A stretch of 64,000 bases of DNA from Pseudomonadota bacterium (GCA_021801255.1 JAJYYH010000033.1:124001-188000), one strand, 5' to 3'. Shown: positions 1 through 9,293, counted from the first letter of the stretch. Translations and numbers: made by a program. Notes: generated from the sequence alone by a model not told the origin.

Positions 1-390
1 TTGCTGGGTGATACGGGCGAGGGTTTGCGGATTGGCGAGCGGCGGCGGGTTCCAGTTCGCCATCACCTTGGCGAAGTTGAGATAGGTCGGGTTGGCGAGT
101 TGTTGCACGAGCGAGTTGGGCGCCGCCGGATTCTGCGTCATCAATTGTTTCAGAAGGCCTTGCTCGTTGATCATGCCGCTCATGTTGAAGGCGCCGAGCA
201 CGACCTGCAACGCGCGATAATTCTGCAGCAGGGCGGTGGGCGTGGTAAGGTTGGGCGCCTGGCTCCGCAAATACTGCACCGCGAGTGCCGTGCTCGGGTT
301 GCTTTTCGCCGCCGCATCCGCGTATTGCGTTTCGTTCTTGCTGTAGAGCTCATACATCGGTATGGGCGGCAAGCCGGAGATGCCAGACAT
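1..390 (-). CDS. DUF1217 family flagellar-locus protein, partial (C-terminus beyond left edge)
   Basis: The minus-strand frame starts with ATG at 390 and stays open to the window edge, so 130 codons are visible. The peptide begins MSGISGLPPIPMYELYSKNE and continues as Ala/Gln/Asn-rich helical sequence; QNYRALQVVLGAFNM and NPTYLNFAKVMANW resemble the helical units of DUF1217 proteins, which are encoded in alphaproteobacterial flagellar loci. Its molecular role is not established in the family. It is transcribed away from the flagellin gene, and the 183-base AT-richer spacer should hold both promoters. Family assignment is by recalled similarity only. Confidence 0.7.
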   Translation of the reverse strand, partial: MSGISGLPPIPMYELYSKNETQYADAAAKSNPSTALAVQYLRSQAPNLTTPTALLQNYRALQVVLGAFNMSGMINEQGLLKQLMTQNPAAPNSLVQQLANPTYLNFAKVMANWNPPPLANPQTLARITQQ

Positions 391-573
391 CGAGGGTATT
401 CCTCTATCGCTAAAGCCAGAGATCGCCAGACCAGAAATCGTCATGCGGCGCCAGCGGCCGAAAGATTTTTGGATGACGCCTTATTTTATGAGAGTTTCGC
501 CCATTTTTGTAAACATTGCATTAAGCATTTTTCCGGATGATCGGAATGTTGCTCACAAAAGGGAGACACACCG

Positions 574-1707
574 ATGTCCTTTTCCATCAACACCAATCTT
601 GGTGCCCTCGCCGCGCTGCAATCGCTCGATGCCACGCAGCAATCCCTCAACAACACCACGAACATCATCTCGACCGGCCAGTTGGTTTCGAGCGCCAGCA
701 ACAACCCGGCGATCTACTCGATCTCGCAGACCATGCAGGCGAATATCGCCGGCCTGGCCGCGGTTCAGGACAATCTTTCCTTCGCACAATCGGTCGTCGG
801 CGTGGCCAGCTCGGGGGCTTCGCAGATTTCGAGCCAGTTGGCGACGCTGCAGAACACCATCACCCAGGGCCAGCAGAGCGGCCTCAACGCGACCACGATG
901 CAGAATCAGATCAACTCGATTCTGCAGAACATCAATCAGTTCGCCGACAGCGCGACCTTCAACGGCGTCAATCTGCTCAATGGAACCAGCTCGCCTTTGA
1001 CCACCACCGCCAACATCACCGGCTCGACGCTCACGCTTTCGAACCAGAGCGCAACAACAACGGGTCTTGGCTTGGCCGGGTTGCAGGTCAATTCAACCGC
1101 CGTCGCCGTTGACTTCAGCAGTTCACTGGCACCCTCGAACGGGTCCAGCCTCACTCTGTCGAACGGCACGAACAGCTATGTGTTCGAGTTCTCCAACGGC
1201 ACGACGGCCCTGACCGCGACGCCTACGCCGACGACGCAGGTTTTCGCGGTGCAGATCAACTCGACGATGTCGAATACCCAGATGATCGGCGCGCTGATGC
1301 AGTCCCTGCAGCAGAACGGTTTCGGCGCCGGCTATGACAGTTCCGGCAATCTCGATATCACCGGCAACAATGTCGTGGCGGCCTCCAGCTCATCGGCGAT
1401 CACCGGGGCCACCCTGAGTTCGGTGGGTGGTGCCACGGCGGCGATTTCCGTGGTGACCAACGCCATTTCGACGATGAACACGAAATCGGCGACGCTCGGC
1501 GCTTTCGAGGATCAGTTGACGGGTCTGCAGAATTTCAGCTCGTCGCTGAGCACCTCGCTGACCACCGGCCTCGGCGCCCTGACCGACGCCAACATGGCCG
1601 CCGAGAGCGCGCAGTTGAACTCGTTGCAGACCAAGCAGCAGCTCGCCATCCGCACGCTCTCCATCGCCAACGCCCAGCCGCAGGTTCTCCTGAATCTGTT
1701 CCAGTAA
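574..1707 (+). CDS. Flagellin
   Basis: A 377-residue flagellin, the filament subunit exported through the flagellar type III system. The N-terminal D0/D1 helical region is typical (SINTNLGALAALQSLDATQQ, then SQTMQANIAGLAAVQDNLSF). The C-terminal D0 region ends in LQTKQQLAIRTLSIANAQPQ followed by VLLNLFQ, the usual flagellin C-terminus. The centre (about residues 130-290) is Ser/Thr/Asn-rich and variable, as expected for surface-exposed D2/D3. The start is supported by GGGAG about eight bases upstream of ATG 574. FlaF follows after a GC-rich hairpin. There is no flbT in view. No cysteine is present, as is common in flagellins. Confidence 0.95.
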   Translation: MSFSINTNLGALAALQSLDATQQSLNNTTNIISTGQLVSSASNNPAIYSISQTMQANIAGLAAVQDNLSFAQSVVGVASSGASQISSQLATLQNTITQGQQSGLNATTMQNQINSILQNINQFADSATFNGVNLLNGTSSPLTTTANITGSTLTLSNQSATTTGLGLAGLQVNSTAVAVDFSSSLAPSNGSSLTLSNGTNSYVFEFSNGTTALTATPTPTTQVFAVQINSTMSNTQMIGALMQSLQQNGFGAGYDSSGNLDITGNNVVAASSSSAITGATLSSVGGATAAISVVTNAISTMNTKSATLGAFEDQLTGLQNFSSSLSTSLTTGLGALTDANMAAESAQLNSLQTKQQLAIRTLSIANAQPQVLLNLFQ

Positions 1708-1721
1708 CGCCCCCTGGTTAG

Positions 1722-1748
1722 CGGCCGGGCCTGGCGCCCGGCCGTTTG
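1722..1748 (+). terminator. GC-rich hairpin between flagellin and flaF (attenuator or terminator)
   Basis: Perfect 9-bp arms at 1722-1730 (CGGCCGGGC) and 1736-1744 (GCCCGGCCG) around a five-base loop, followed by only three T residues. It sits 14 bases after the flagellin stop. The weak T-tract suggests partial termination or 3'-end protection of the flagellin transcript, giving more flagellin than FlaF. This role is inferred. Confidence 0.5.
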
Positions 1749-1784
1749 CCGCAAGCCTTCCAGAAAGGAAGAGTGGAGACAGCC

Positions 1785-2198
1785 ATGCCCCACACCTACG
1801 CGCAATATGAAGCCGCCCGGCGCCAGGCGGCCCTCCCACAAGACAACGAAATTCTGATCTTCACCCAGATCAACGCCGAACTCGCCAAGGCGAGTGACCG
1901 GCCGAGCCGCATCCAGGCGCTGTTCCGCAATCAGCGCCTGTGGTCATCGCTGGTGAAGGATGTGGCCCTCGACAGCAACCGGCTCGACGCCGAGGTCAAG
2001 CAGCAGATCACCGAGCTTGGCGTCTGGGCGATGCAGTACAGCATCCAGGCGATGCGCGGGGATCTGCCGCTCGAGCCACTGCTCCGCGTCAATCGCGACA
2101 TGATCGAGGGCTTGCGCGCGCAGCCGGTGATGGCCGCGGCGCCGCAAGCCGAGCCTCAGGCGAGACCGCGCGCCGAGGCCGCCTCGCAGTTCGCCTGA
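1785..2198 (+). CDS. flaF: Flagellar biosynthesis regulator FlaF
   Basis: A 137-residue FlaF-family protein. Alphaproteobacterial FlaF promotes flagellin production and secretion, acting with or against FlbT. The family core is clear: a helical N-terminal half, then NQRLWSSLVKDVALDSNRL, ELGVWAMQYS and PLLRVNRDMIEGLR. ATG 1785 is preferred because GGAG lies about eight bases upstream and the protein then begins MPHTYAQYEAARRQ; an upstream in-frame ATG at 1746 has no such site. The last 25 residues are Ala/Pro/Gln-rich and probably disordered. It is downstream of flagellin and probably cotranscribed through the intervening hairpin. Confidence 0.92.
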   Translation: MPHTYAQYEAARRQAALPQDNEILIFTQINAELAKASDRPSRIQALFRNQRLWSSLVKDVALDSNRLDAEVKQQITELGVWAMQYSIQAMRGDLPLEPLLRVNRDMIEGLRAQPVMAAAPQAEPQARPRAEAASQFA

Positions 2199-2220
2199 AC
2201 CGGGCGCCGCCGGCGCGGGT

Positions 2221-3186
2221 TCACTCATCGCGCCGCCGGCGCGCGAGCAGCGCCGCCATGGCCTCGGGGATGGTGGCCCGGCCGGCGAGCACATGCGCGA
2301 CGACGGTCGAGATCGGCAGCTCGCATCCCGCCTCGGCGGCGCGCGCGACGAGGGCGGGGGCGGTCGCCACCCCTTCGGTGACGCTCTGGCGCGCCGCCAG
2401 GATATCGGCCAGGCGTTCCCCGGCGCCGAGCGCCCGGCCGAGGCTGTAGTTGCGGCTGGCTTCCCCGGTGCAGGTCAGCGTGAGATCGCCGAGCCCGGAC
2501 AGCCCGAAGGTGGTTTCCCGCTTGCCGCCCAGGGCGGCGGCCAGCCGGCCGAGTTCGGCGAGGCCGCGGGTGATCAGCGCGGCCCGCGCGTTTTCGCCGA
2601 GCCCCGCACCGATCACCGCGCCGGCGGCGATGGCGATGACGTTTTTCGCCGCCCCTCCCACCTGCGTGCCAATCACATCGTCATTGCCATAGAGGCGGAA
2701 GGCGGGGGTTGCCAGCCGCGCGGCGACCAGGGCGCGCAACCCGGCATTGGCGGTCGCGATCACCGCGGCGGCGGGCAGGCCAAGGGCGATCTCGCGCGCG
2801 AAATTCGGCCCCGAGAGCACGGCCGTCGGCCGCGCCGGATCGGCCTCGGCCAGGATTTCCGAGGGCAGGCGGCGCGTGCTGGCCTCCATCCCCTTGGCGG
2901 TGATCACCGCCGGGCCAGGCGGCAGGCGCGGCGCGACCGCCGCGAGATGCTGCACCGGCACGGCGAGCAGCAGCAGATCGGCGGCGATCGTGCCGAGATC
3001 GGCGGTGATCCGGAGCGCGGGGTCGAGCGCGATCCCCGGAAGCCGCGGGTTTTCCCGGCGCGCCGCGATGGCGTCGGCGCGCCCGGCATCGCGCGCCCAG
3101 AGCGTCACGCGGCTGCCGGCGCGCGCCGCCTGGATGGCCAGCGCCGTGCCCCAGGCGCCGGCGCCGATCACCGCGACCTCACTCAT
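2221..3186 (-). CDS. gpsA: Glycerol-3-phosphate dehydrogenase [NAD(P)+]
   Basis: A 321-residue GpsA that reduces dihydroxyacetone phosphate to sn-glycerol 3-phosphate for phospholipid synthesis in the cytosol. The Rossmann GxGxxG motif is at residues 8-13 (GAGAWG). VLSGPNFAREIA and the catalytic-lysine segment GGAAKNVIAIAAG follow, then the C-terminal helical domain with LSGLGDLTLTCTGEASRNY. The ATG at 3186 is preferred over a TTG two codons upstream. The start overlaps the end of rlmJ by eight bases, so the two are probably translationally coupled in a tsaD-rlmJ-gpsA operon. tsaD-gpsA proximity is common in alphaproteobacteria. Confidence 0.96.
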   Translation of the reverse strand: MSEVAVIGAGAWGTALAIQAARAGSRVTLWARDAGRADAIAARRENPRLPGIALDPALRITADLGTIAADLLLLAVPVQHLAAVAPRLPPGPAVITAKGMEASTRRLPSEILAEADPARPTAVLSGPNFAREIALGLPAAAVIATANAGLRALVAARLATPAFRLYGNDDVIGTQVGGAAKNVIAIAAGAVIGAGLGENARAALITRGLAELGRLAAALGGKRETTFGLSGLGDLTLTCTGEASRNYSLGRALGAGERLADILAARQSVTEGVATAPALVARAAEAGCELPISTVVAHVLAGRATIPEAMAALLARRRRDE

Positions 3187-4003
3187 CGACAAGGTCGATC
3201 ACCGCGCAGCCGGCATCGGGCGCGCCTGGCGCCAAGCGGTCCGCCAGCGCCGCCAGAATCGCCCCCGCCTCGGCCTTGAAGCCGAAAGGCGGGTTGACGA
3301 CGATCATCCCACAGCCATTGAGCCGCGCCGGGTCGAGCGGCGCGCGGAGGTGTAATTCGCACGCGGCGACATCGCGCAACCCCCGGCTTGCGCGGAGTCC
3401 GGCATGAAAGGCGCGGATCGGCGCGCCATGCTTGATCGGATACCACCCCAGCAGCACGCCGTTGGAAAAACGGCGATAGGCGGTCTCGAGGCCGGCTTGC
3501 AGGCGGGCGAATTCGTCCCGCGCCTCGAAAGGCGGATCGATCAGCACGAGGCCGCGCCGCTCGGGCGGCGGCAGCAACGCCCCGAGCGCTTCCCAGCCGC
3601 AGCGGTGATGCACGCTCACCCCGCTGGCGCCGGCGAAGAGACGGCGCAGCGCGGCGGCCTCCTCGGGATGCAGCTCGCAGCAGGCGAGCCGGTCGCCCGG
3701 GCGCAGCATCGCCTGGATCAGGCGCGGCGAGCCGGGATAGAGCCCGAGCCGCGCCACCAGGTCGAGATAGGGAGCAAGAGCGGGCGGCGCCGCGCCGGCC
3801 TGCAGCAGGGCGATGCCGTGCTGCCACTCCCCACCCCGCCGCGCCGCCGCGGCGCCGAGGTCATAGCTTCCCGCCCCGGCATGGCTGTCGAGCACGAAAA
3901 TCGGCTTCTCTTTACGCTGCAGCGCGGCCAGCGCCGCCCGCAACAGCGCGTGCTTCATGCAATCGGCGAAATTGCCGGCATGAAAGGCGTGGCGATAGTT
4001 CAC
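3179..4003 (-). CDS. rlmJ: 23S rRNA (adenine(2030)-N(6))-methyltransferase RlmJ
   Basis: A 274-residue RlmJ, a SAM-dependent N6-methyltransferase acting on A2030 of 23S rRNA. The family start [17 protein letters not shown] is intact, the SAM-binding loop reads [13 protein letters not shown], and the catalytic motif IDPPFE lies in [14 protein letters not shown]. Length fits the family (E. coli about 280). The start codon is GTG: the GTGA at 4003-4000 overlaps the tsaD stop, giving a four-base coupling overlap. It is the middle gene of tsaD-rlmJ-gpsA. Confidence 0.94.
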   Translation of the reverse strand: MNYRHAFHAGNFADCMKHALLRAALAALQRKEKPIFVLDSHAGAGSYDLGAAAARRGGEWQHGIALLQAGAAPPALAPYLDLVARLGLYPGSPRLIQAMLRPGDRLACCELHPEEAAALRRLFAGASGVSVHHRCGWEALGALLPPPERRGLVLIDPPFEARDEFARLQAGLETAYRRFSNGVLLGWYPIKHGAPIRAFHAGLRASRGLRDVAACELHLRAPLDPARLNGCGMIVVNPPFGFKAEAGAILAALADRLAPGAPDAGCAVIDLVDE

Positions 4004-5085
4004 GCCAGCGCCATATCGGGCGCATCGAGCGGCCAGCGCGGGCGCGGCGGGTGATCGAACGGATCGCTCTGGCCGGCGCGGAGCCGCTCGATCCCCGCCC
4101 AGGCGACCATCACCGCGTTATCGGTGCACAGCCGGAGCGGCGGGGCGATCAGGCGAAACCCAGTGGCGGCGGCACTGGCGGCCAGCGCCTCGCGGATCGC
4201 GCGATTGGCCGCGACCCCCCCGGCGATCACCAGGCTTGTACCGGCTGGATGGCTTTGGGCGAACAGAGCGAGCGCGTTCCGCGTGCGATCGGCGAGCACC
4301 TCCACCACCGCAAGCTGAAAACTCGCGGCGATATCAGCCGCGTGCGCCGGCGCCAGCGGGCCCGGGGCGGCGTCGCGGAGCAACAGGGCGACGGCGGTTT
4401 TCAGCCCCGAGAAGCTGAAATCGCAGCCCGCCCGGCCGCGCATCGGGCGAGGCAGGGCGTAGCGCCTGGCGTCCCCCAACGCCGCGAGGCGCTCCAGAGC
4501 CGGCCCGCCGGGCCAGGGCAGGCCGAGCAGCTTCGCCACCTTGTCGAAGGCCTCGCCGACCGCGTCGTCCAGCGTCTCGCCGAGCCGGCGATAGCGCCCG
4601 AGCCCCTCGACGGCGACGAACTGGCAGTGCCCGCCCGAGACCAGGAGCAGGAGATAGGGAAACGCCACGCCCCCCGCGGCGAGGCCGGGCAGGCGCGCGG
4701 TCAGCGCGTGCGCTTCCAGATGGTTGATCGCGATGAAGGGTTTTTTAAGCGCGAGCGCCAGGCCCTTGGCGAAGCTCGCGCCGACGATCAGCCCGCCGAT
4801 CAGCCCCGGCCCGCTGGCCGCGGCGATGGCGGCGAGATCGCCCGGCGCCATGCCCGCTTCGGCGAGCGCCGCGCGTGCCATCTCCGGCAGATAGACGAGG
4901 TGGGCGCGGGCCGCGATCTCGGGCACCACGCCGCCGAACCGGGCATGCTCGGCGAGCTGGGTGCGGAGCCGCTCGGCCAGCACCCGTCCGGCACCATCGA
5001 GCACCGCGACCGCGGTTTCATCGCACGAGGTTTCGATCCCGAGCACCGGGCCGGCGCCGGACGCTGCCGGGTGAGCGGTCTGCAT
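4000..5085 (-). CDS. tsaD: tRNA N6-adenosine threonylcarbamoyltransferase TsaD
   Basis: A 361-residue TsaD that transfers threonylcarbamoyl from TC-AMP to A37 of ANN-decoding tRNAs, working with TsaB/TsaE/TsaC. Diagnostic motifs are [13 protein letters not shown] at the N-terminus, [12 protein letters not shown], the metal-binding [20 protein letters not shown] and the late [11 protein letters not shown]. The ATG at 5085 is chosen because GGAAAGGA lies about 11 bases upstream; an in-frame ATG at 5112 would add nine charged residues upstream of that site. It is divergent from hemC with a 44-base gap that must contain both promoters. Confidence 0.96.
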   Translation of the reverse strand: MQTAHPAASGAGPVLGIETSCDETAVAVLDGAGRVLAERLRTQLAEHARFGGVVPEIAARAHLVYLPEMARAALAEAGMAPGDLAAIAAASGPGLIGGLIVGASFAKGLALALKKPFIAINHLEAHALTARLPGLAAGGVAFPYLLLLVSGGHCQFVAVEGLGRYRRLGETLDDAVGEAFDKVAKLLGLPWPGGPALERLAALGDARRYALPRPMRGRAGCDFSFSGLKTAVALLLRDAAPGPLAPAHAADIAASFQLAVVEVLADRTRNALALFAQSHPAGTSLVIAGGVAANRAIREALAASAAATGFRLIAPPLRLCTDNAVMVAWAGIERLRAGQSDPFDHPPRPRWPLDAPDMALA

Positions 5086-5129
5086 CGAGGCATCTTTCCT
5101 TTCCGAGCGCATCGCATTAGGTGAGCCGC

Positions 5130-6149
5130 ATGGACCTCGCCCCTTTGGATGGCGCCCCGCTTCATAGCGCCCCGCATCACCCGCGCGTCAAGCCGCACGC
5201 GCGCGATCTGCCGCTCCGCGTCGGCACCCGCGCCTCGCCGCTCGCGCTCGCCCAGACCCGCGGCTTTCTCGCGCTTTTGCGGCATTTCTGTCCGGTGCTG
5301 CGCAGCATGGACGTGTTCGAGGAACACGCCATCCGCACCACCGGCGATGCGGTGCAGGATCGCCGCCTCGCCGATATCGGCGGCAAGGGGCTGTTCGCCA
5401 AGGAGATCCACGAGGCGCTGGCCGCTGGCCGCGTCGATTTCGCCGTCCACAGCCTCAAGGATCTCGAAACCACCCTGCCGCCGGGGATCGTGCTCGCCTG
5501 CACGCTCCGGCGCGAGGACGCGCGCGATGCGCTGATCCTCGGCCCGACCTGCCCGCGCGCCGACCCCGCGCAGCCTTTCGCCGCCCTGCCCCGGGGGGCG
5601 GTCATCGGCACCTCCTCGGTGCGGCGCCAGGCGCAGCTCCTGCACGCGCGGCCCGATCTGCGGATCGCGACGCTGCGCGGCAATGTCCAGTCGCGGCTGG
5701 CGAAACTCGCCGCCGGGGCGTGTGATGCGAGCCTGCTCGCCTTCGCCGGATTGCGCCGGCTGGGGCTGGCGGACGCCGCGGCGGTGGTGCTTGAGCCCGA
5801 GACCATGGTGCCGGCGGCCGGGCAGGGCATCATCGGGGTGACCGTGCGCGCCGACGATACCGAGCTGCGTGATCTGCTGGCCGGGATCGAAGACCCCGAG
5901 GCCAAGGCGGTCGCGACCGCCGAGCGGGCGCTCCTGGCGCGGCTCGATGGCTCCTGCCGCACCCCGATCGGCGGCTACGCGCGGCTGCTGCCGGGGGGGG
6001 AGCTGCATCTCACCGGGCTGGTGGCGCGCGCCGATGGCTCGTTTTTGCTCAAGCGCCGTCTGTGCGGTGGCGCGGGCGAGGCGGCGGCGCTGGGCACGGC
6101 GCTCGGCGAGAGCCTGCTGGCCGACAGCCCGGCAGATATTTTTGTCTGA
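5130..6149 (+). CDS. hemC: Porphobilinogen deaminase (hydroxymethylbilane synthase)
   Basis: A 339-residue HemC that polymerises four porphobilinogens into hydroxymethylbilane. It shows [12 protein letters not shown], the [20 protein letters not shown] region, [31 protein letters not shown] and the dipyrromethane-cofactor cysteine in GSCRTPIGG. An N-terminal extension of about 20 residues precedes the conserved core. ATG 5130 has TAGGTGAG immediately upstream; a GTG nine bases earlier overlaps that site and is less likely. It is first in a run with hemD, a mitofilin-like gene and hemY. Confidence 0.96.
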   Translation: MDLAPLDGAPLHSAPHHPRVKPHARDLPLRVGTRASPLALAQTRGFLALLRHFCPVLRSMDVFEEHAIRTTGDAVQDRRLADIGGKGLFAKEIHEALAAGRVDFAVHSLKDLETTLPPGIVLACTLRREDARDALILGPTCPRADPAQPFAALPRGAVIGTSSVRRQAQLLHARPDLRIATLRGNVQSRLAKLAAGACDASLLAFAGLRRLGLADAAAVVLEPETMVPAAGQGIIGVTVRADDTELRDLLAGIEDPEAKAVATAERALLARLDGSCRTPIGGYARLLPGGELHLTGLVARADGSFLLKRRLCGGAGEAAALGTALGESLLADSPADIFV

Positions 6150-6159
6150 GACCCCCTCT

Positions 6160-6888
6160 TTGCCTGAGCCAGGCCCCGGCGGGGAACGGGCGCGCGGGGT
6201 GCTGGTGACCCGGCCGCTGCCCGAAGCGGCGGACACCGCCGCCCGGCTCGACGCGCGAGGCTATCACCCGGTGCTCGCGCCGCTGCTCGAGATTACCCCA
6301 AAAACTGTCCGCTTGCCGCCGCCCGGCGCCGTCCAGGCGGTGCTGGTGGCGAGCGGCCACGCCGTCGATTACCTGCCCGCCAGCCATCGCTCCCTGCGCC
6401 TGTTGGCGGTCGGCGATGCCACCGCCGCCCGCGCCCGCGCCGCCGGCCATGCCGAGGTATGGAGTGCCGCCGGCGATGCCGCGGCCCTGGCCTTGCTCGC
6501 CGGGCGCCTCTGCGATCGTAGAGGCGCGCCGCTGCTGCTCGCGCTCGGGCGCGGGCGGGGCGCGCGGCTCGCCGCGGCGCTTGCGGCGGATGGTTTCCGC
6601 GTGATCTGCGCCGAGGTCTATGATGCCGCCCGGGTCACGACACTGCCCGATGCGGCACGGCGGGCCTTGCACGGCACAAGCCTGCGCGCCGCGCTGTTCT
6701 TTTCGGCCGAGACGGCGCAGGCCTTCAGCGCCCTGGCCGCCTCGGCGGGGCTTGCTCCCCGGCTCGGCGGGGTCGCGGCGCTGGCGATCGGCGCCCCTGC
6801 CGCCGCTTCCCTCGCGGCGCTTCCCTGGCGGGAGGTGCGCGTGGCCGGCCAGCCCAACCAGGAGGCGCTGCTCGCGTTGCTGCCATGA
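6160..6888 (+). CDS. hemD: Uroporphyrinogen-III synthase
   Basis: About 242 residues; HemD cyclises hydroxymethylbilane to uroporphyrinogen III with D-ring inversion. The family is poorly conserved, but RGVLVTRPLPEAADTAARLD at the start, the central GRGRGARLAAALAADGF, the LFFSAETAQAFS segment and the C-terminal AIGAPAAASL fit HemD, and the position after hemC is decisive. The start is uncertain: there is no ATG. TTG 6142 would overlap the hemC stop, TTG 6160 is used here, and GTG 6199 would begin VLVTRP. The stop overlaps the next gene (ATGA). Confidence 0.88.
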   Translation: MPEPGPGGERARGVLVTRPLPEAADTAARLDARGYHPVLAPLLEITPKTVRLPPPGAVQAVLVASGHAVDYLPASHRSLRLLAVGDATAARARAAGHAEVWSAAGDAAALALLAGRLCDRRGAPLLLALGRGRGARLAAALAADGFRVICAEVYDAARVTTLPDAARRALHGTSLRAALFFSAETAQAFSALAASAGLAPRLGGVAALAIGAPAAASLAALPWREVRVAGQPNQEALLALLP

Positions 6889-7883
6889 CCGATCCCGACA
6901 TTTCTCCCCAGACCACGCCGCCGCCCGCGGATGTCGCGCCCGCGCCGAACGAACCCGAGACCCCCGAGGCCGCGCCCGCCGCGGCCCTGCCGCCGGCCCC
7001 GCGCGGGGCGGCGCGGCGGCGCAATCCGTGGCCCTATCTGTTCGCGTTTGTCCTCTCCGTTCTGGTCCTGGGCATTGGCTACGCCTGGGTCGCGCTCCGG
7101 GTGGCTCCGCTCGTGCCGGCGGCGGCGCTCGACCCCGCGGTCGTGGCGCGCCAGGGGCGTGCGATCGCTGCTCTCGCGAGCCAGCTCGACGCGCTGGGAA
7201 ACCGGGTGCAGGCGCTTGAAAACGCGGAAAAAACTTCAAACGCCCCGGCCGCTCTCGCGCCCCTGGCGGCGCGGCTCGATGGGCTCGCGGCGCGGCTGGC
7301 GCGGCTCGAGGCGGCGCCGCAACAAGACAGCGCCGCCGCGGGCCTTGCCGCGCGGCTCGCCCAGGATGAGGCGCGGCTCGAGGCGCTGACGCAGCATAGC
7401 GGCGCGGTCGCGGAGCAACTGGCCGCCCTCTCGGGTCGCGCCCAGCTTCTCGCCCGCCTGCACGAAGCCGAGCTTGACCTCGCCGCCGGCCGTCCGCTCG
7501 GCGAGCTGCCCGGCGCGCCCGCCGCGCTCGCGCGTTTCGCGACGACGCCGCCGCCCACCGAGGCCGCCTTGCGACACGATTTCCCCGCCGCCGCGGCCGC
7601 CGCGCGCGCGGCCCTCGCTCCTTCGCTCGGCACCCGGCTCGGCGATTTCCTCGGCGCCCTGCTCACCATCCGCCGGGGCGATCAGGTGCTGCTCGGCGAC
7701 CCGCTGGCGGCCCGCCTCGCGCGCGCCGAGGCGGCCCTCGATGCCGGCGATCTCGATGGCGCGCTGGCCGCGCTGGCACCGATCGAGGGGCCGGCGGCAG
7801 CCGCGCTCGCGCCCTGGAAAACCCAGGCCGCGGCGCTCGTCGCGGCCCGGCAGGCGCTCGCCGCCCTCGCGCGGGCAAGCTGA
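6885..7883 (+). CDS. Mitofilin/Mic60-like inner-membrane protein
   Basis: A 332-residue single-pass membrane protein. A disordered Pro/Ala-rich cytosolic N-terminus (about 1-45) ends in Arg residues, followed by a transmembrane helix near residues 48-70 (PYLFAFVLSVLVLGIGYAWV), a long Ala/Leu/Arg heptad-like coiled coil (about 85-190) and a helical C-terminal domain. This architecture beside hemD and hemY matches the alphaproteobacterial mitofilin homologue (Mic60, earlier called orf52 in Rhodobacter), which shapes membranes. It starts by an ATGA overlap with hemD and ends one base into hemY. Low-complexity sequence limits certainty; a HemX-like naming is the alternative. Confidence 0.75.
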   Translation: MTDPDISPQTTPPPADVAPAPNEPETPEAAPAAALPPAPRGAARRRNPWPYLFAFVLSVLVLGIGYAWVALRVAPLVPAAALDPAVVARQGRAIAALASQLDALGNRVQALENAEKTSNAPAALAPLAARLDGLAARLARLEAAPQQDSAAAGLAARLAQDEARLEALTQHSGAVAEQLAALSGRAQLLARLHEAELDLAAGRPLGELPGAPAALARFATTPPPTEAALRHDFPAAAAAARAALAPSLGTRLGDFLGALLTIRRGDQVLLGDPLAARLARAEAALDAGDLDGALAALAPIEGPAAAALAPWKTQAAALVAARQALAALARAS

Positions 7884-9202
7884 TGCGGCGGGTTCTCTTT
7901 TTTCTCCTTGCCGTCGCGATCATCGCCGGGCTGACCTTCGCCGCGCTGCATCTGCCGGCGCGCGCGACGCTGGCGTTTGGCGATATCGTCGTCGAGACCT
8001 CGGGGACGATGGCGCTCGCGCTGTTCCTCGCCGTGGTGGTGGTGGCGTATCTGGTGCTGCGGGTGGCGATCGGGCTGCTGACGCTGCCGCGCCGCTGGCG
8101 GCGCTGGCGGGCGGGATGGCGGCGGCGGCGCGGCGATCGTGCCGTGGTCCGCGCGCTGGTGGCATTGGCCGCTGGCGACAGCGCGCTCGCGCGGCATGAA
8201 AGCGGGCGGACGCGGCGGTTTCTGGGTGACACCCCGCAGACCCTGCTCCTCGCCGCGCAGGCGGCGCGCCAGGCCGGGCAGGAAGAGGAAGCGGCGGCCC
8301 TGTTCGGCGCCCTGGCCGGGTTGCCCGAGGCGAGCTTCCTCGGTCTGCGCGGCCTTTTTCAGCAGGCGGTGGCGCGGCAGGACTGGCCGGCGGCGGCAAC
8401 GCTTGCCCGCCGCGCCGAGGCGAGCTTTCCCGGCGCGCTCTGGCTGCGCCGCGAGCGACTGGCGATGGCGGTGCGGAGCGGCGCCTGGCGGGAGGCGCTG
8501 GCGCTCGCCGGGCCCGAGGCGCCGCGCGCGGTCTTTGCCGCCGCCGCCGCCGCGACCGAGGTCGATCCCGCCGCGGCACGCCGTCTCGCCCGTCGCGCCT
8601 GGCGGGAAGACCCGCGCCTGACCGCCGCCGCCCTCGCCTATGCCGGCCGGCTGCGTGCCGCCGGGTCGGGCCGCGCGGCGCAGAAAATCCTCCGCGCCGC
8701 CTGGACGGCCAACCCGCATCCCGACCTCGCCGCCTTTGCGCTGGCGCCGCTCAGCGATCCCATGGCGCGCCATCGCGCGGCCCAGCTGCTGGTCAGCGGC
8801 CGCGCCGACGATCCCGAGAGCCACCTGCTGCTCGCCCGCACCGCGCTCGATGCCGGCTTGGTCGGCCAGGCGCGGCATTACGCCGAGGCGGCGCGGCAGC
8901 GCCTCCACCAGCGTCGGGTTTTTCTCCTGCTCACCGAGATCGCCGAGCAGGAGGCCGCCGCCGAAGAGGCCGGCGAGGACGCCGCGGCGCGCGCCGCGGC
9001 GGTGCAGGCGGCACTGCGCGGGGCGGCGGCGGCCGATCCCGATCCCGCCTGGCATTGCGCCGCCTGCGGCGCGCCCGCGCCAGCCTGGCAGCCGGTCTGC
9101 CACGCCTGCGGCGCCGCCGGGCGGATCGTCTGGGAGAGCGCCGCGGCCAACGCCGCCCCGATCACCCGGCAAAATCTACCGCCCCCGTTAACGCCCCGGT
9201 AA
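7883..9202 (+). CDS. hemY: HemY-like TPR membrane protein with C-terminal zinc ribbon
   Basis: A 439-residue protein with two N-terminal membrane helices (about residues 4-22 and 43-66), an Arg-rich cytosolic segment, and Ala-rich helical repeats of TPR type to about residue 350. The HemY_N domain and position after hemCD identify it; its function in heme biosynthesis is not mechanistically established. Near the C-terminus is a four-cysteine motif, CAAC then CHAC 11 residues later, typical of a rubredoxin-like metal ribbon. TPR plus C-terminal ribbon recalls LapB. The start is ATG in TGATG, overlapping the previous stop by one base. Confidence 0.85.
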   Translation: MRRVLFFLLAVAIIAGLTFAALHLPARATLAFGDIVVETSGTMALALFLAVVVVAYLVLRVAIGLLTLPRRWRRWRAGWRRRRGDRAVVRALVALAAGDSALARHESGRTRRFLGDTPQTLLLAAQAARQAGQEEEAAALFGALAGLPEASFLGLRGLFQQAVARQDWPAAATLARRAEASFPGALWLRRERLAMAVRSGAWREALALAGPEAPRAVFAAAAAATEVDPAAARRLARRAWREDPRLTAAALAYAGRLRAAGSGRAAQKILRAAWTANPHPDLAAFALAPLSDPMARHRAAQLLVSGRADDPESHLLLARTALDAGLVGQARHYAEAARQRLHQRRVFLLLTEIAEQEAAAEEAGEDAAARAAAVQAALRGAAAADPDPAWHCAACGAPAPAWQPVCHACGAAGRIVWESAAANAAPITRQNLPPPLTPR

Positions 9203-9226
9203 TCGCCGCCCGGCAAACTCTGCCGC
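9165..9226. promoter_or_regulatory. Pair of 18-bp near-identical sites upstream of fliF
   Basis: CCCGGCAAAATCTACCGC at 9165-9182 and CCCGGCAAACTCTGCCGC at 9209-9226 match at 16 of 18 positions, with starts 44 bases apart. The second contains the inverted repeat CGGCA-N5-TGCCG. They straddle the hemY stop and end 67 bases before fliF. The spacing and partial dyad suggest binding sites for a flagellar regulator such as the FlbD homologue encoded downstream. This is inference; I found no convincing sigma-54 -24/-12 element between them and fliF. Confidence 0.35.
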
Positions 9227-9293
9227 ATGGCAAAAGGCCAAGCGGCGGGAGCGGGTGGCGCATGAGGCGGGCCGGGGACGCGGGGGGGCGGTG

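Noticed and set aside
537-573. Sigma-54 promoter upstream of flagellin
   Set aside because: TTGCT at 547-551 fits a -12 element, but the -24 position reads GA rather than GG, and the predicted transcript start would fall in the ribosome site.
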